Translations under genes and position numbers: made by a program | Notes under the pieces: model-generated | Told to the model about the DNA's origin: nothing | Database searches by the model: none | The model's input: the letters and a program-made list of their open reading frames with translations, nothing else | Source: Pleomorphomonas oryzae DSM 16300 | Lineage (GTDB): Bacteria > Pseudomonadota > Alphaproteobacteria > Rhizobiales > Pleomorphomonadaceae | Length of the DNA: 64,000 nucleotides | Direction: 5' to 3' | Assembly (NCBI RefSeq): GCF_000422965.1 | Contig: NZ_AUHB01000003.1 | Coordinates: 62,001-126,000 of the forward strand | Shown: positions 18,966-28,346 of the stretch, in pieces | Position numbering within the stretch: the first letter of the stretch is position 1 | Layout of the letters: each line of letters begins with the position of its first letter

Positions 18966-20030
18966 TCAGGCGATCTTGGGGTCGAGCTCCCCGGAGGCGT
19001 AGCGCTTGGCCATGTCGGCAAGCGGGATCACCTTGATCTTGGAGCCGTGGCCGGCAGCACCGAATTCCTCATAGCGCTGCTTGCAGACCTTCTGCATGGC
19101 GGCCATGGCGGGCTTCATGAACGAGCGCGGGTCGAACTCGGCCGGCTTTTCCGCGAAGAACTTGCGGATGGCACCGGTGATCGCCATGCGGCAGTCGGTG
19201 TCGATGTTGACCTTGCGAACGCCGTGCTTGATGCCGTTGACGATCTCTTCGACCGGTACGCCGAAGGTCTGCGGCATCTTGCCGCCGTAGGCGTTGATGA
19301 TGTCGAGAAGGTCCTGCGGAACCGACGACGAGCCGTGCATGACGAGATGCACGTTCGGCATGCGCTCGTGGATCTCCTTGATGCGATAGATGGCGAGCAC
19401 GTCGCCGTCCGGCTTGCGGGAGAACTTGTAGGCGCCGTGGCTGGTGCCCATGGCGATGGCCAGAGCGTCGACCTTGGTGCGCTTGACGAACTTCACGGCT
19501 TCGTCCGGATCAGTCAGCAGCTGTTCCTTGCTGAGCACGCCTTCGGCGCCGTGGCCGTCTTCCTTGTCGCCCTTGCCAGTCTCGAGCGAGCCGAGCACGC
19601 CGAGCTCGCCTTCGGTCGAGGCGCCAACGAGGTGGGCCAGCTCAGCCACGCGGCCGGTGACGTTGGCATTGTAGTCGAAGTCGGCGGGGGTCTTGCCGTC
19701 GGCCTTGAGCGAGCCGTCCATCATGACCGACGAGAAGCCGTTGGTGATGGCGGAAAGGCAGGTGCCCTCCGAGTTGCCGTGGTCCTGATGCATGCAGACC
19801 GGAACGTCGGGATAGAGCTCGATGGCAGCCTTGATCAGGTGGCTGAGCACGATGTCATTGGCGAACGCGCGGGCACCGCGGCTGGCCTGCATGATCACCG
19901 GGCTGTCGGTCTCCTTGGCCGCGGCCATGACGGACAGCATCTGCTCCATGTTGTTGATATTGAAGGCCGGCATGCCGTAGCCGTGTTCGGCGGCATGATC
20001 GAGCAACTGCCGCAGTGAAACCAGCGCCAT
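18966..20030 (-). CDS. fba: Class II fructose-1,6-bisphosphate aldolase
   Basis: Zinc-dependent aldolase of glycolysis, gluconeogenesis and the Calvin cycle. The 354-residue protein has class IIA/Calvin-type length. Zinc and substrate motifs are [17 protein letters not shown], the loop [14 protein letters not shown] and [19 protein letters not shown]. The sugar kinase gene follows upstream on the same strand after a 217-base gap, so the two may share carbohydrate regulation. Confidence 0.96.
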   Translation of the reverse strand: MALVSLRQLLDHAAEHGYGMPAFNINNMEQMLSVMAAAKETDSPVIMQASRGARAFANDIVLSHLIKAAIELYPDVPVCMHQDHGNSEGTCLSAITNGFSSVMMDGSLKADGKTPADFDYNANVTGRVAELAHLVGASTEGELGVLGSLETGKGDKEDGHGAEGVLSKEQLLTDPDEAVKFVKRTKVDALAIAMGTSHGAYKFSRKPDGDVLAIYRIKEIHERMPNVHLVMHGSSSVPQDLLDIINAYGGKMPQTFGVPVEEIVNGIKHGVRKVNIDTDCRMAITGAIRKFFAEKPAEFDPRSFMKPAMAAMQKVCKQRYEEFGAAGHGSKIKVIPLADMAKRYASGELDPKIA

Positions 20031-20247
20031 AGGGGAACTCCTTCGCGAATTCTTATGTGATCCCGAGCCCTTCCCGCCTATCGCACGCGACCGGCGAAAC
20101 AGACTGGCTCATATCTACGACTTTAGCACGATTTACCAGAGCCGAGTTCGCTCTAGGCCGTCAGTTGCGCCAAAAAAACGTGAACGCAATTGATAGTTCG
20201 TCTGAATCTTCGTGTTTTCCTCCATGGGCAAATTACTGCCCTGAAGG

Positions 20248-21204
20248 TCAGCTGGCAAGCACGGCCAGATCGACCCGACGGGCCAGCTGGCGCACGTCAT
20301 CGGGCGAGGGGAGGTGTGGTCCGATTCGGCCGAGCTTGGCCGTCGCAAATGCCACCGCCCGGCGGGCCAGTGCCTCAAGACCGAGATTGTCGGCCAGTGA
20401 CGAGGCAATGCCGGCGACCATGGCATCACCCGCACCCACCGTCGACAGCGCGTTGACCACCGGCAGCCGGGCCGACAGCGCGGTGGAACCGCGCAGGAAG
20501 ATGGCGCCCTGTTCGCCACGCGACACGACCACCAATTCGATGCCGAGCGCCTGAATGTCGCGGGCGGCGGCGACGATATCCGCCACTTCCTTCAGCGATC
20601 GGCCGGCCCAGGCTTCCAATTCCAACCGGTTGGGTTTGACGGCAAACGGCAGGTCTTCGCGAGGCGCGGCCAGAGAGGCGGCAAGCGGTGCCCCGGAGGT
20701 ATCGAGCACCACACGGCAACGGAGAAGTCGCAGGTCCGCTGTGAGCCTCGCCCAAACGCTGGCGGGCTGGCCGAGCGGTAAGGAGCCGGCCAGAACCACC
20801 AACGCACCCTCGACCACCTCGCTCCGCAATACATCGAGCACCATGTCGTAGGTCTCGTCGTCGAAGGTCAAGCCGGGCAGGTTGATATCCGTCGTGGTGC
20901 CGGTCACCACATCGGCGATCTTGATGTTCGTGCGGGTATCGCCGGCTGTGCGGACGAAACGATCCTGGATACCTTTGTCCTTGAAGAAGTCGGTAAAGGT
21001 TGCGTCGTTGCCGCGGCCCAGTACGCCGGTCGCCACGACGGGGATGCCCCAGTCGGCGATACAGCCGGCAACGTTGATACCCTTGCCGCCGACATTCGAC
21101 TGTGCCGCACGGGCGCGGTGGACCTTGCCGGGCGTTAAGTCATCGAGCGTGACGGTAAGGTCGATCGCCGGATTGAGCGTAACGGTGATGATGGGCGAGG
21201 TCAT
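20248..21204 (-). CDS. PfkB-family kinase, 1-phosphofructokinase / tagatose-6-phosphate kinase type
   Basis: Ribokinase-superfamily sugar-phosphate kinase. The 318 residues begin with MTSPIITVTLNPAIDLTV and carry the family substrate motif NVGGKGINVA and the ATP/anion-hole motif GAGDAMVAG with the catalytic aspartate. The TLNPAID start and length fit the FruK/LacC branch. No fruA or fruB PTS genes are adjacent, so a fructose-1-phosphate role is not proven. Lying beside fba, it would feed that aldolase if it makes fructose-1,6-bisphosphate. Confidence 0.85.
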   Translation of the reverse strand: MTSPIITVTLNPAIDLTVTLDDLTPGKVHRARAAQSNVGGKGINVAGCIADWGIPVVATGVLGRGNDATFTDFFKDKGIQDRFVRTAGDTRTNIKIADVVTGTTTDINLPGLTFDDETYDMVLDVLRSEVVEGALVVLAGSLPLGQPASVWARLTADLRLLRCRVVLDTSGAPLAASLAAPREDLPFAVKPNRLELEAWAGRSLKEVADIVAAARDIQALGIELVVVSRGEQGAIFLRGSTALSARLPVVNALSTVGAGDAMVAGIASSLADNLGLEALARRAVAFATAKLGRIGPHLPSPDDVRQLARRVDLAVLAS

Positions 21205-21301
21205 TGTCGGCTCCAGAGCGGAAACGTCTCTTATATGGCGTTTATAGCGGTTTCGCAGGATGGTGACGTTTCGGCAAGCCCCTCCGCCAGGAAAGGCCGG
21301 T

Positions 21302-21724
21302 TCAGTGTTCGGTGTGCAGGCACTTGTGATGGTTGGCCAGTACCTCGATCACCCGGCAGTCGCCGACGCAGTTATGTCCACAGCCGCCGACCATGGCTTC
21401 CAGCTCTTCCTTGAGTGCCATCAGGCTTTCGATGCGATCATTGACTTCCGCGAGCTTGTCGCGGGCAATGCCGTCGGCTTCCGCGCACGGCATGGCCGGA
21501 TTATCCTGCAGCGTCAGCAGCGTTCGGATGGCGTCGATTTCGAAGCCGAGGTCGCGAGCGTGGCGAATGAAAGAGAGACGCTTCAGGTCGCGCGCGCCGT
21601 AAAGACGTCGGTTTCCCTCGCTCCGCGGCGGCGCCGGCAACAGCCCGATCTGCTCATAATAGCGAATGGTCGGCACCTTCACTTGGCTGCGGCGGGAAAT
21701 CTCGCCGATCGGCATATCAGTCAT
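21302..21724 (-). CDS. MerR-family metal-responsive regulator (ZntR/CadR/PbrR-like)
   Basis: Metal sensor that untwists a long-spacer promoter to activate efflux. The 140 residues have an N-terminal winged helix (PIGEISRRSQVKVPTIRYYE), a dimerisation helix, a Cys in the usual sensor position (PCAEADG) and a Cys/His-rich C-terminus (GGCGHNCVGDC and HHKCLHTEH). The divergent neighbour is a P-type metal ATPase, and a perfect 7-3-7 dyad lies between them. Zn, Cd or Pb are the likely inducers. Confidence 0.9.
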   Translation of the reverse strand: MTDMPIGEISRRSQVKVPTIRYYEQIGLLPAPPRSEGNRRLYGARDLKRLSFIRHARDLGFEIDAIRTLLTLQDNPAMPCAEADGIARDKLAEVNDRIESLMALKEELEAMVGGCGHNCVGDCRVIEVLANHHKCLHTEH

Positions 21725-21733
21725 TTTACGTAC

Positions 21734-21765
21734 TTGCTCCTCTAGCGACTAGAGGATGCAACCCT
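21734..21765 (+). promoter_or_regulatory. MerR-type operator/promoter for the metal ATPase gene
   Basis: A perfect dyad CCTCTAG-CGA-CTAGAGG (21739-21755) begins at the end of a -35-like TTGCTC (21734-21739), with a weak -10-like region about 19 bases further on. Long 19-20 base spacers with a central dyad are the hallmark of MerR-activated promoters. Transcription would start near 21772, so the ATG at 21806, not 21767, should be the ATPase start. Confidence 0.75.
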
Positions 21766-21805
21766 GATGCATCAAAATCAAGAAGAGCGCGCTCAAGGAT
21801 TCGCG

Positions 21806-24115
21806 ATGACTGATGCAGCTTTGAAAACCCGCTTCAAGGTCGATGGCATGGATTGCGCCGCCTGCGCCGCTCGCGTCGAAGGCGCTGTTTCCAGGCTTGA
21901 CGGCGTCGAGGACGTGTCCGTTTCCGTGATGACCGGTTCGATGGTGGTCCATCACGACGATACAGCCGATCTCCAGGCATTGGAAAGCACGGTAAGCCGT
22001 CTCGGCTATGGCGTCAGTGTCGAGCGCTCCGAGCCCCATGGCGGGCAACACAAGGAAGAGAGCCATACCTGCGGTTGCTGCGAGCATGGCGAAGCGGAAC
22101 ACGCAGGGCATGAGCACCATGATCACGCCACGCATGGTGCAGGTGGCCACGCTGAATATGATCATGCTGGCCATGATCACGCTGGACACGACCACACCCA
22201 ACACGATCACGCAGAGCCGGCGAGCCACAGTCATGCCGGCTATGTCCATGCCGAGAGCGACGGCTCCTGGTGGAAATCGGCGGCAGGCTTGCAGACGATC
22301 GGTGTCGGCGTCGGCATTGTTGCCGCCTATGCGCTTGGCCGAGTTTTTCCCGGGGCGGAGCGCTGGCTTTTCCTTGCGGTAATGCTGGTCGGCTTGGCGC
22401 CGATCGCCCTGCGTGCTTTCCGGCTGGTGCAGGTCGGAGAGCTGTTCAGCATCGAAAGCCTGATGACCATCGCGGCCGTCGGCGCCGTATTTTTGAACGC
22501 CGGCGAGGAAGCGGCGGCTGTGGTGTTCTTCTTCCTGGTTGGCGAATTGCTGGAAGGGCTCGCCGCCCGGAGGGCGCGGTCGTCGATCAAGGCGCTGGCC
22601 GGCCTCGTGCCGGAGACCGCCCGACTTGTTGTCGATGGGGCGACGCGTGAGGTTCCCGCTTCCTCGCTCGCCGTTGGCAACGAAGTGCAGGTTCGGCCCG
22701 GCGATCGTGTCCCGTGTGATGGCGTGGTCGTTGCTGGCACCAGTTCCATCGACGAGTCCGTGGTCACCGGCGAAAGCGTGCCGGTAACACGCGGCGAGGG
22801 CGCTTCCGTCTATGCCGGCACCATCAACGGCGACGGCGTGCTCACCCTACGCGTCACTGCGCCGGCTGCCGACAATACGATTGCCCGCATCATCAGGCTG
22901 GTCAGCGAGGCCCAGGAAACGCGGGCGCCGGTTGAGCGCTTCGTCAACCGTTTCGCCAGATATTACACGCCAGCTGTCGTCGCCGTAGCTGCCGCCATCG
23001 CGCTGTTGCCACCCCTTTTGGATGGCGATTGGCGCGGCTGGGTCTACAAAGGGCTCGCCATTCTGCTGATCGGTTGTCCCTGTGCGCTGGTCATCTCGAC
23101 GCCAGCCGCCATTGCCGCCTCGCTGGCGGCGGGTGCCCGCACCGGACTGTTGATCAAGGGCGGGTCCGTCCTCGAGCGCCTGCGCGACGTCACCGCTGTC
23201 GCGTTCGACAAGACCGGCACCCTGACCGAAGGCATGCCGAGGGTCACGGATGTCGAAAGCTTTGGTGCGGACCGCGATACAGTGTTGCGGCTTTCCGCCT
23301 CGCTCGAAGCCTCATCCAGCCATCCGCTGGCCAAAGCCGTGCTGGCCGCCGCTGGCGGAGCTACCTTGTCGCTGGTCGAAGACGGCAAAGCCGTTCCCGG
23401 CAAGGGCGTTACCGGCCGGGTCGACGGACGAATCCTGTTCTTCGGTTCGGCCGATGCGGCCGCCGAGCGTCGGCAGCCGCCGGCCGAAGTGCTCGTTGCC
23501 GTAGAGCGCCTCGCCGCCGAAGGCAAGACCATCTGTCTGCTGCTGGGCGACGACGCGGTTCTCGGTCTGATCGCCCTTCGTGACGCGCCGCGTCCGGATG
23601 CGGTCGCCGCTGTCGCTGATCTGCGGCGTCGAGGCATTGTCACCGTCATGCTGACCGGTGATAACCCGCGCGCGGCCACCACGGTGGGTCGCGAGCTTGG
23701 CATCGATGACGTGCGTGCCGGTCTTCTGCCGGCCGATAAGCAGGCCGCCATCAAAGCTCTGCAGGGCAAAGGTCTCGTCGTCGCCAAGATCGGTGACGGC
23801 ATCAATGATGCGCCGGCGCTCGCCACCGCCGACATCGGCATCGCCATGGGCGGCGGCACCGATGTGGCGTTGGAGGCCGCCGATGCCGCCTTGCTCTACG
23901 GGCGAGTGGGTGATGTTGCCGCGTTGGTCGATCTTTCCCGCCGGACGATGGCCAACATTCGCCAGAACATCACTATCGCCTTGGGGCTGAAAGCTGTCTT
24001 CCTGGTGACGACGGTGCTGGGTATTACCGGACTTTGGCCGGCCATTCTCGCCGACACCGGCGCCACGGTGCTGGTGACCGCCAATGCGCTACGCCTGTTG
24101 GGCGCCGGCCGATAA
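21806..24115 (+). CDS. zntA: P1B-type heavy-metal translocating ATPase (Zn/Cd/Pb) with long His-rich segment
   Basis: Inner-membrane efflux pump for Zn, Cd or Pb, 769 residues from the ATG at 21806 (AAGGA upstream). Order: one HMA domain with GMDCAACAARV (about 14-24), a histidine-rich segment with 21 His between residues 78 and 148 plus the cluster CGCC (89-92), transmembrane helices, TGESVPV, the metal-path motif CPC in GCPCALVIS, phosphorylation site DKTGTL, SSHPLA and GDGINDAPALA. The MerR gene is divergent. The symbol is assigned by family; cadA would be equally fair. Confidence 0.92.
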   Translation: MTDAALKTRFKVDGMDCAACAARVEGAVSRLDGVEDVSVSVMTGSMVVHHDDTADLQALESTVSRLGYGVSVERSEPHGGQHKEESHTCGCCEHGEAEHAGHEHHDHATHGAGGHAEYDHAGHDHAGHDHTQHDHAEPASHSHAGYVHAESDGSWWKSAAGLQTIGVGVGIVAAYALGRVFPGAERWLFLAVMLVGLAPIALRAFRLVQVGELFSIESLMTIAAVGAVFLNAGEEAAAVVFFFLVGELLEGLAARRARSSIKALAGLVPETARLVVDGATREVPASSLAVGNEVQVRPGDRVPCDGVVVAGTSSIDESVVTGESVPVTRGEGASVYAGTINGDGVLTLRVTAPAADNTIARIIRLVSEAQETRAPVERFVNRFARYYTPAVVAVAAAIALLPPLLDGDWRGWVYKGLAILLIGCPCALVISTPAAIAASLAAGARTGLLIKGGSVLERLRDVTAVAFDKTGTLTEGMPRVTDVESFGADRDTVLRLSASLEASSSHPLAKAVLAAAGGATLSLVEDGKAVPGKGVTGRVDGRILFFGSADAAAERRQPPAEVLVAVERLAAEGKTICLLLGDDAVLGLIALRDAPRPDAVAAVADLRRRGIVTVMLTGDNPRAATTVGRELGIDDVRAGLLPADKQAAIKALQGKGLVVAKIGDGINDAPALATADIGIAMGGGTDVALEAADAALLYGRVGDVAALVDLSRRTMANIRQNITIALGLKAVFLVTTVLGITGLWPAILADTGATVLVTANALRLLGAGR

Positions 24116-24148
24116 CCAGCGGTTCGGCTGGTTGGAACGAAGCTTGCT

Positions 24149-24177
24149 CGGCGGACGGCATGTCTGTCCGCCGGAGG
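24149..24177 (+). promoter_or_regulatory. Hairpin touching the ribosome-binding site of the Tat protein gene
   Basis: Arms CGGCGGAC (24149-24156) and GTCCGCCG (24166-24173) form a stem whose last base is the first base of GGAGG (24173-24177), the ribosome-binding site for ATG 24183. It could modulate translation or act as a leaky terminator after the ATPase gene. Confidence 0.4.
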
Positions 24178-24182
24178 CGTTC

Positions 24183-25442
24183 ATGAACCGCCGCGCGTTC
24201 CTGTTCGGGACGATCACCAGCCTTGCCCTGCCGGCGTTGGCCCGTTCCGGCACACTTGGCCTGCCGGAACTGCGCGGCAGCCTCACGGCGCCTGAAGTCC
24301 GGCCCGTTGCCCGGCGGTCGGGTGATCGCAGCGCCGAGCTGCAAGCGGCGATCAACAACGCCGCCAGAACAGGCCGACCGCTCTATATCCGCGCCGGCCG
24401 CTATGATGTCTCCAATATTCGGCTGCCGGATCGCGCTCGTCTCGTGGGAGTTCCCGGCGAAACGCAACTGATCTATTCCGGTGGCGGTCGATTTCTCTAT
24501 TCGGAAGACGCGCGTACGCTGTCGCTCGACGGGTTGTTGCTCGACGGCGCCAACCGGGCTTTGTCCGACGATGACGACGGCCTTCTCTCGCTGGCCTTCG
24601 TCGAGGATCTCGACGCTTCCCGCCTCGTCGTGCAGGGCAGCGTTGGCCACGGCATCGCGCTGACACGCGCGGCCGGAAGTCTCCGCGACTGCCATGTTTC
24701 CGGCGCCGTCGGCGTCGGCATCCTGTCAACCGAGGGCAGAGCGCTTGCCATCGCCGGCAACGCCGTGAGCGACTGCAAAGGCGGGGGCATCCATCTGCGG
24801 CGCTGGACCGCTGGCGATGATGGCTCGACATTGCACGACAATCGCATCGACCGCGTGGGCGGCGCCGGCATCCGCCTGTCGTCGGCCAGCAGCGTCCGCA
24901 TCGCGGACAACGACCTCCATACCGTCGAGGGACCGGCCATCATTGCTGATGCAGGTTCGGTTGGAGCATCTGTCAGCGGCAATACGATTGAGGGAGCCGG
25001 GCTGGGCATTGCGCTGCTCGGCAGCGACGGCGATCGCCTGTCTCTCGTCGAAGGCAATACCGTCCGCAACATCATGGGCGACATGCCGGTCGCGGCGGCT
25101 GGCGGCCGAGCGGGTGGTGTTGGCATTCACGTCGAGACGCCCGGCTCGGTGACCGGCAATGTCATTGAAACCGTTCCCCATCTCGGGCTGTCGCTTGGCT
25201 GGGGTGCGACGCTTGGCAGTGTCGTCGCTTCTGGCAATGTCGTGCGACGGGCTGGAACCGGCATCGGCGTGTCGGTGCTGGCACCTGAGCAGGCAACCGT
25301 CATCACCGGCAATCTTCTGGTCGACGTGCCGGGTGGCGCCGTGCGCGGTATGCGCTTTGCCGAGTTTGCGACCGGGGATCTTACAAGGGTCGGAGCCGCC
25401 AGCCTCCCAGGCCTCACCGTTGGGGAAAACCGCGTGGCTTGA
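24183..25442 (+). CDS. Tat-exported right-handed beta-helix repeat protein (TIGR03808-like)
   Basis: Predicted periplasmic protein of 419 residues. The start MNRRAFLFGTITSLALPALA is a twin-arginine signal with GGAGG five bases before the ATG. The rest is a series of short beta repeats with recurring G-N and N-x-V/I turns (for example GNAVSDC, GNTIEGAG, GNTVRNI, GNVIETV, GNVVRRA, GNLLVDV), as in parallel beta helices of pectate-lyase type. The layout fits the uncharacterised Tat-translocated repeat family TIGR03808. The function is unknown; polysaccharide binding or cleavage is possible. Confidence 0.8.
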   Translation: MNRRAFLFGTITSLALPALARSGTLGLPELRGSLTAPEVRPVARRSGDRSAELQAAINNAARTGRPLYIRAGRYDVSNIRLPDRARLVGVPGETQLIYSGGGRFLYSEDARTLSLDGLLLDGANRALSDDDDGLLSLAFVEDLDASRLVVQGSVGHGIALTRAAGSLRDCHVSGAVGVGILSTEGRALAIAGNAVSDCKGGGIHLRRWTAGDDGSTLHDNRIDRVGGAGIRLSSASSVRIADNDLHTVEGPAIIADAGSVGASVSGNTIEGAGLGIALLGSDGDRLSLVEGNTVRNIMGDMPVAAAGGRAGGVGIHVETPGSVTGNVIETVPHLGLSLGWGATLGSVVASGNVVRRAGTGIGVSVLAPEQATVITGNLLVDVPGGAVRGMRFAEFATGDLTRVGAASLPGLTVGENRVA

Positions 25443-25749
25443 ATGTGGAACGGCTGGGGACGGGTTGTGGAAGACTTGTGAACTCCCGTCGGAAAAACTG
25501 TGCCCATCCCCGTGGGAAACCCATGCGCCGAACGGGGGTATCCTGTGGGTAAGTTGTGGGAAAGAGGAGCTCATCGATCCGATTGGTCTGCCAGACGCGG
25601 GATCTTCAGGTCCGGCCGTCAACCCTCCTTGCGTCCGATATTGAGCAGAAGCCGCCGATATCCGCGACTTTCCCCTTGCCCGGCGGGCGGATTCAGCTTA
25701 GCGGAACCGCTTGATCCTTCTGGCCCCTTACCGGAAAGAGTTCCTCCCC
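25443..25749. repeat. Intergenic region with a decayed 11-bp repeat array (25444-25564)
   Basis: No gene in this 307-base gap. TGTGGAA/TGTGGGAA-like octamers recur at 25444, 25466, 25477, 25499, 25511, 25544 and 25555, which is at multiples of 11 bases within one base. The words resemble DnaA boxes with one mismatch (TGTGGGTAA at 25544). The remainder up to guaA shows nothing recognisable. Confidence 0.55.
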
Positions 25750-27324
25750 ATGGAAAAGCCCGCCCACGACAGCCTGCTGATCATCGATTTTGGCAGCCAG
25801 GTAACGCAGCTCATCGCCCGCCGGGTTCGAGAAGCAGGCGTTTACTGCGAAATCCACCCCTATCAGTCGGCGGCGGCTGCCTTCGAAAAGTTGCAGCCCA
25901 AGGGCGTGATCTTCTCAGGTGGTCCGGACTCGGTCACCCGTGACGGTAGCCCGCGCGCGCCGCAGACGGTGTTCGACAGTGGCGTACCGATCCTTGCCAT
26001 CTGCTATGGTCAGCAGACCATGGCCGTGCAGCTCGGTGGCAGCGTCGAAGGTGGGCACGCCGCCGAGTTTGGCCGTGCGGACGTCGAGATCCTGAAAGCG
26101 TCGCCGCTGTTCGAGGGGCTGTGGGAAGTCGGCAAGCGCTATCCCGTGTGGATGAGCCATGGCGACCGTGTGACGAGGGCGCCGGAAGGCTTCGAGGTGA
26201 TCGGCATCTCCGAGAACGCCCCCTTTGCCATCGCCGTCAATGAGACGCGGCGTTATTACACCACCATGTTCCACCCTGAGGTGGTGCACACGCCGGACGG
26301 CGCCAAGCTTCTAGCCAATTTCGTGCATCGGATCGTCGGTCTGAAGTCCGATTGGAGCATGTCCGCCTATCGCGCCGAAATGATCGCCAAGATCCGCGAA
26401 CAGGTCGGTAAGGAGCGCGTGCTGTGCGCGCTGTCCGGTGGTGTCGACAGTTCCGTGGCCGCCGTGCTGATCCACGAGGCCATCGGTGATCAATTGACCT
26501 GCGTCTACGTCGACCATGGCCTGATGCGTCAGGGCGAAAGCGAGCAGGTGGTCGGTATGTTCAGGGATCACTATAACATCCCGCTCGTACATGTTGATGC
26601 ATCGGATCTTTTCATCGGTCAGCTGGAAGGCGAGGCTGACCCTGAAAAAAAGCGCAAGACCATCGGCCGGCTTTTCATTGAAGTGTTCGAGGCCGAGGCG
26701 AAGAAGATCGCCGCCGACGGACGGGGCGCGCCGACCTTCCTTGCCCAGGGCACGCTTTATCCGGACGTGATCGAGAGTGTCAGCTTCTCAGGCGGTCCCA
26801 GCGTTACCATCAAGAGCCATCACAATGTCGGCGGCCTGCCGGCGCGCATGAACATGAAGCTGGTGGAGCCGCTGCGCGAACTGTTCAAGGACGAAGTCAG
26901 GGTCCTCGGCCGCGAACTCGGCCTGCCGGACAGCTTCATCGGCCGCCATCCGTTCCCGGGGCCGGGCCTTGCCATCCGCCTGCCGGGCGGCGTGACGCGC
27001 GAGAAGCTCGACATCCTGAGGAAGGCCGACGCCATCTATCTCGACGAGATCCGCAAGGCCGGCCTCTACGACAAGATCTGGCAGGCCTTCTCGGTATTGC
27101 TGCCGGTGCAGACAGTGGGCGTGATGGGCGACGGCCGTACCTACGATCGCGTGCTGGCGCTACGCGCCGTCACGTCAGTCGATGGCATGACCGCCGATTT
27201 CTTCCCCTTCGATATGAACTTCCTCGGCCGCGCCGCCACCCGCATCATCAACGAGGTGAAGGGTGTCAACCGCGTCGTCTACGACGTCACCAGCAAGCCG
27301 CCGGGAACCATCGAGTGGGAGTGA
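25750..27324 (+). CDS. guaA: GMP synthase (glutamine-hydrolysing)
   Basis: Converts XMP to GMP using glutamine and ATP. Starting at [15 protein letters not shown] gives 524 residues, the usual length. The N-terminal class I amidotransferase shows the Cys nucleophile in [12 protein letters not shown] and the His/Glu pair in [10 protein letters not shown]; the synthetase half has the PP-loop SGGVDSSV and the C-terminal dimerisation part ending PPGTIEWE. A lower-GC accessory gene begins four bases after its stop; guaA 3' ends are known integration sites of genomic islands. Confidence 0.97.
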   Translation: MEKPAHDSLLIIDFGSQVTQLIARRVREAGVYCEIHPYQSAAAAFEKLQPKGVIFSGGPDSVTRDGSPRAPQTVFDSGVPILAICYGQQTMAVQLGGSVEGGHAAEFGRADVEILKASPLFEGLWEVGKRYPVWMSHGDRVTRAPEGFEVIGISENAPFAIAVNETRRYYTTMFHPEVVHTPDGAKLLANFVHRIVGLKSDWSMSAYRAEMIAKIREQVGKERVLCALSGGVDSSVAAVLIHEAIGDQLTCVYVDHGLMRQGESEQVVGMFRDHYNIPLVHVDASDLFIGQLEGEADPEKKRKTIGRLFIEVFEAEAKKIAADGRGAPTFLAQGTLYPDVIESVSFSGGPSVTIKSHHNVGGLPARMNMKLVEPLRELFKDEVRVLGRELGLPDSFIGRHPFPGPGLAIRLPGGVTREKLDILRKADAIYLDEIRKAGLYDKIWQAFSVLLPVQTVGVMGDGRTYDRVLALRAVTSVDGMTADFFPFDMNFLGRAATRIINEVKGVNRVVYDVTSKPPGTIEWE

Positions 27325-27327
27325 GGC

Positions 27328-27930
27328 ATGAACGAGCAGGAGGACATCTTCAGCTCGGTCGATGAGATCAGCCTAGTGCGGTGGTTGTTGGCTGATATGC
27401 ATGATGACCTTGCTGGGAAGGTTTCTCGATTCAAGCAGCTAGAGGATTTGTGTTCCGCGTTGGGGCGTGGTGGAACACTTATGCCGGGTGGGGAGGTTGT
27501 TTTTAAGGCTTGGAGTGAAGCTCGGGCAAGTTTCGTGCACGGGAACTACATTGCAACCGTGATGCTTTGTCAATCTATAGCAGAGAACATACTCGCTGCG
27601 CACTTGGCTACTTTTCTGCATCTAGACGAACCGCCGCCCAACCGTCCTGCTTTCCGAGCTACTCTGGATAGGTGTGTTGCCGATGGAGTCGTCACCGTAG
27701 ATGATGCGGTCGGCTTGCGGAAACTGATGAGCCTGAGAAATCCATTGTCGCATTATCGCGACTTAAGTGATCCAGCCAACCTCTCAAGGCGTGTACTGGA
27801 AACGCAGATCTCCGCCGATGAACACCTTTTTCGAGATGCCAGCTTTTCAATTGGCATGACGGTCAGGTTACTGTCTCTCCCAGCTTTTAGCTTAAGTGGA
27901 AGAACGATCCTTGATGAAGATGTTGGCTGA
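27328..27930 (+). CDS. Accessory protein with HEPN-like RX4H motif, unknown
   Basis: A 200-residue, mostly helical protein not matched to a named family. Near residue 137 it has RNPLSHYR, an R-x4-H arrangement like the catalytic motif of HEPN ribonuclease domains found in toxin, abortive-infection and tRNA/mRNA-cleaving systems. Helices before it (SFVHGNYIATVMLCQSIAEN) are also HEPN-like. Base composition is visibly AT-richer than guaA or the ABC-F gene, suggesting transfer. It starts four bases after the guaA stop and could be co-transcribed. The function is inferred from one motif only. Confidence 0.7.
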   Translation: MNEQEDIFSSVDEISLVRWLLADMHDDLAGKVSRFKQLEDLCSALGRGGTLMPGGEVVFKAWSEARASFVHGNYIATVMLCQSIAENILAAHLATFLHLDEPPPNRPAFRATLDRCVADGVVTVDDAVGLRKLMSLRNPLSHYRDLSDPANLSRRVLETQISADEHLFRDASFSIGMTVRLLSLPAFSLSGRTILDEDVG

Positions 27931-28064
27931 CCTGTTATTTCCATCGTCTGTCTAGCTTTTCTTGAGTAGCATTGTGAGGTGTGGAGCGAGCTTCTTTGAC
28001 GTTGCCCGCCTTCCTCTTGCCATTCTCCTCTCCGATGCATCGCCGTGAGACGAGCCGAGAGAAA

Positions 28065-28192
28065 ATGCACGTCGCCCTGATTGTTACAGACCGACTGACC
28101 CTGGGAACTTTCGACCCGATGACGCTGCCGACCTCTATGCCTATCTGCGGGCGCCGATGCCCACCTGACTTACGTCGGTGATGCTTGCCGAT
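28065..28192 (+). pseudogene. GNAT acetyltransferase relic, frameshifted
   Basis: From ATG 28065 the translation reads MHVALIVTDRLTLGTFDP, a typical GNAT N-terminus. The expected continuation is in other frames: DDAADLYAYLRAP in the next frame, then DAHLTYVGDA after a second shift. Two indels within about 100 bases therefore break the gene, and the remaining two thirds of a GNAT domain are absent. It lies between the HEPN-like gene and the ABC-F gene, in keeping with a decayed insertion behind guaA. Confidence 0.6.
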
Positions 28193-28346
28193 CTCGAGGC
28201 GCCACAGCCCCGTCGCATGTTGCGCGCACTGCGTCGCATGGCGTAAACACTGCCGCTCTATAAACGCCGCTGGGTGAAATTCAGTGGCAGGTCACCATCG
28301 CGGCCACTTCCTCTTCTTACGCTTTCTTCCAGTCAACACGGGCCTC

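Noticed and set aside
18855-20018. 387-codon frame antisense to fba
   Set aside because: Low-complexity His/Asp/Val-rich shadow of the aldolase gene.
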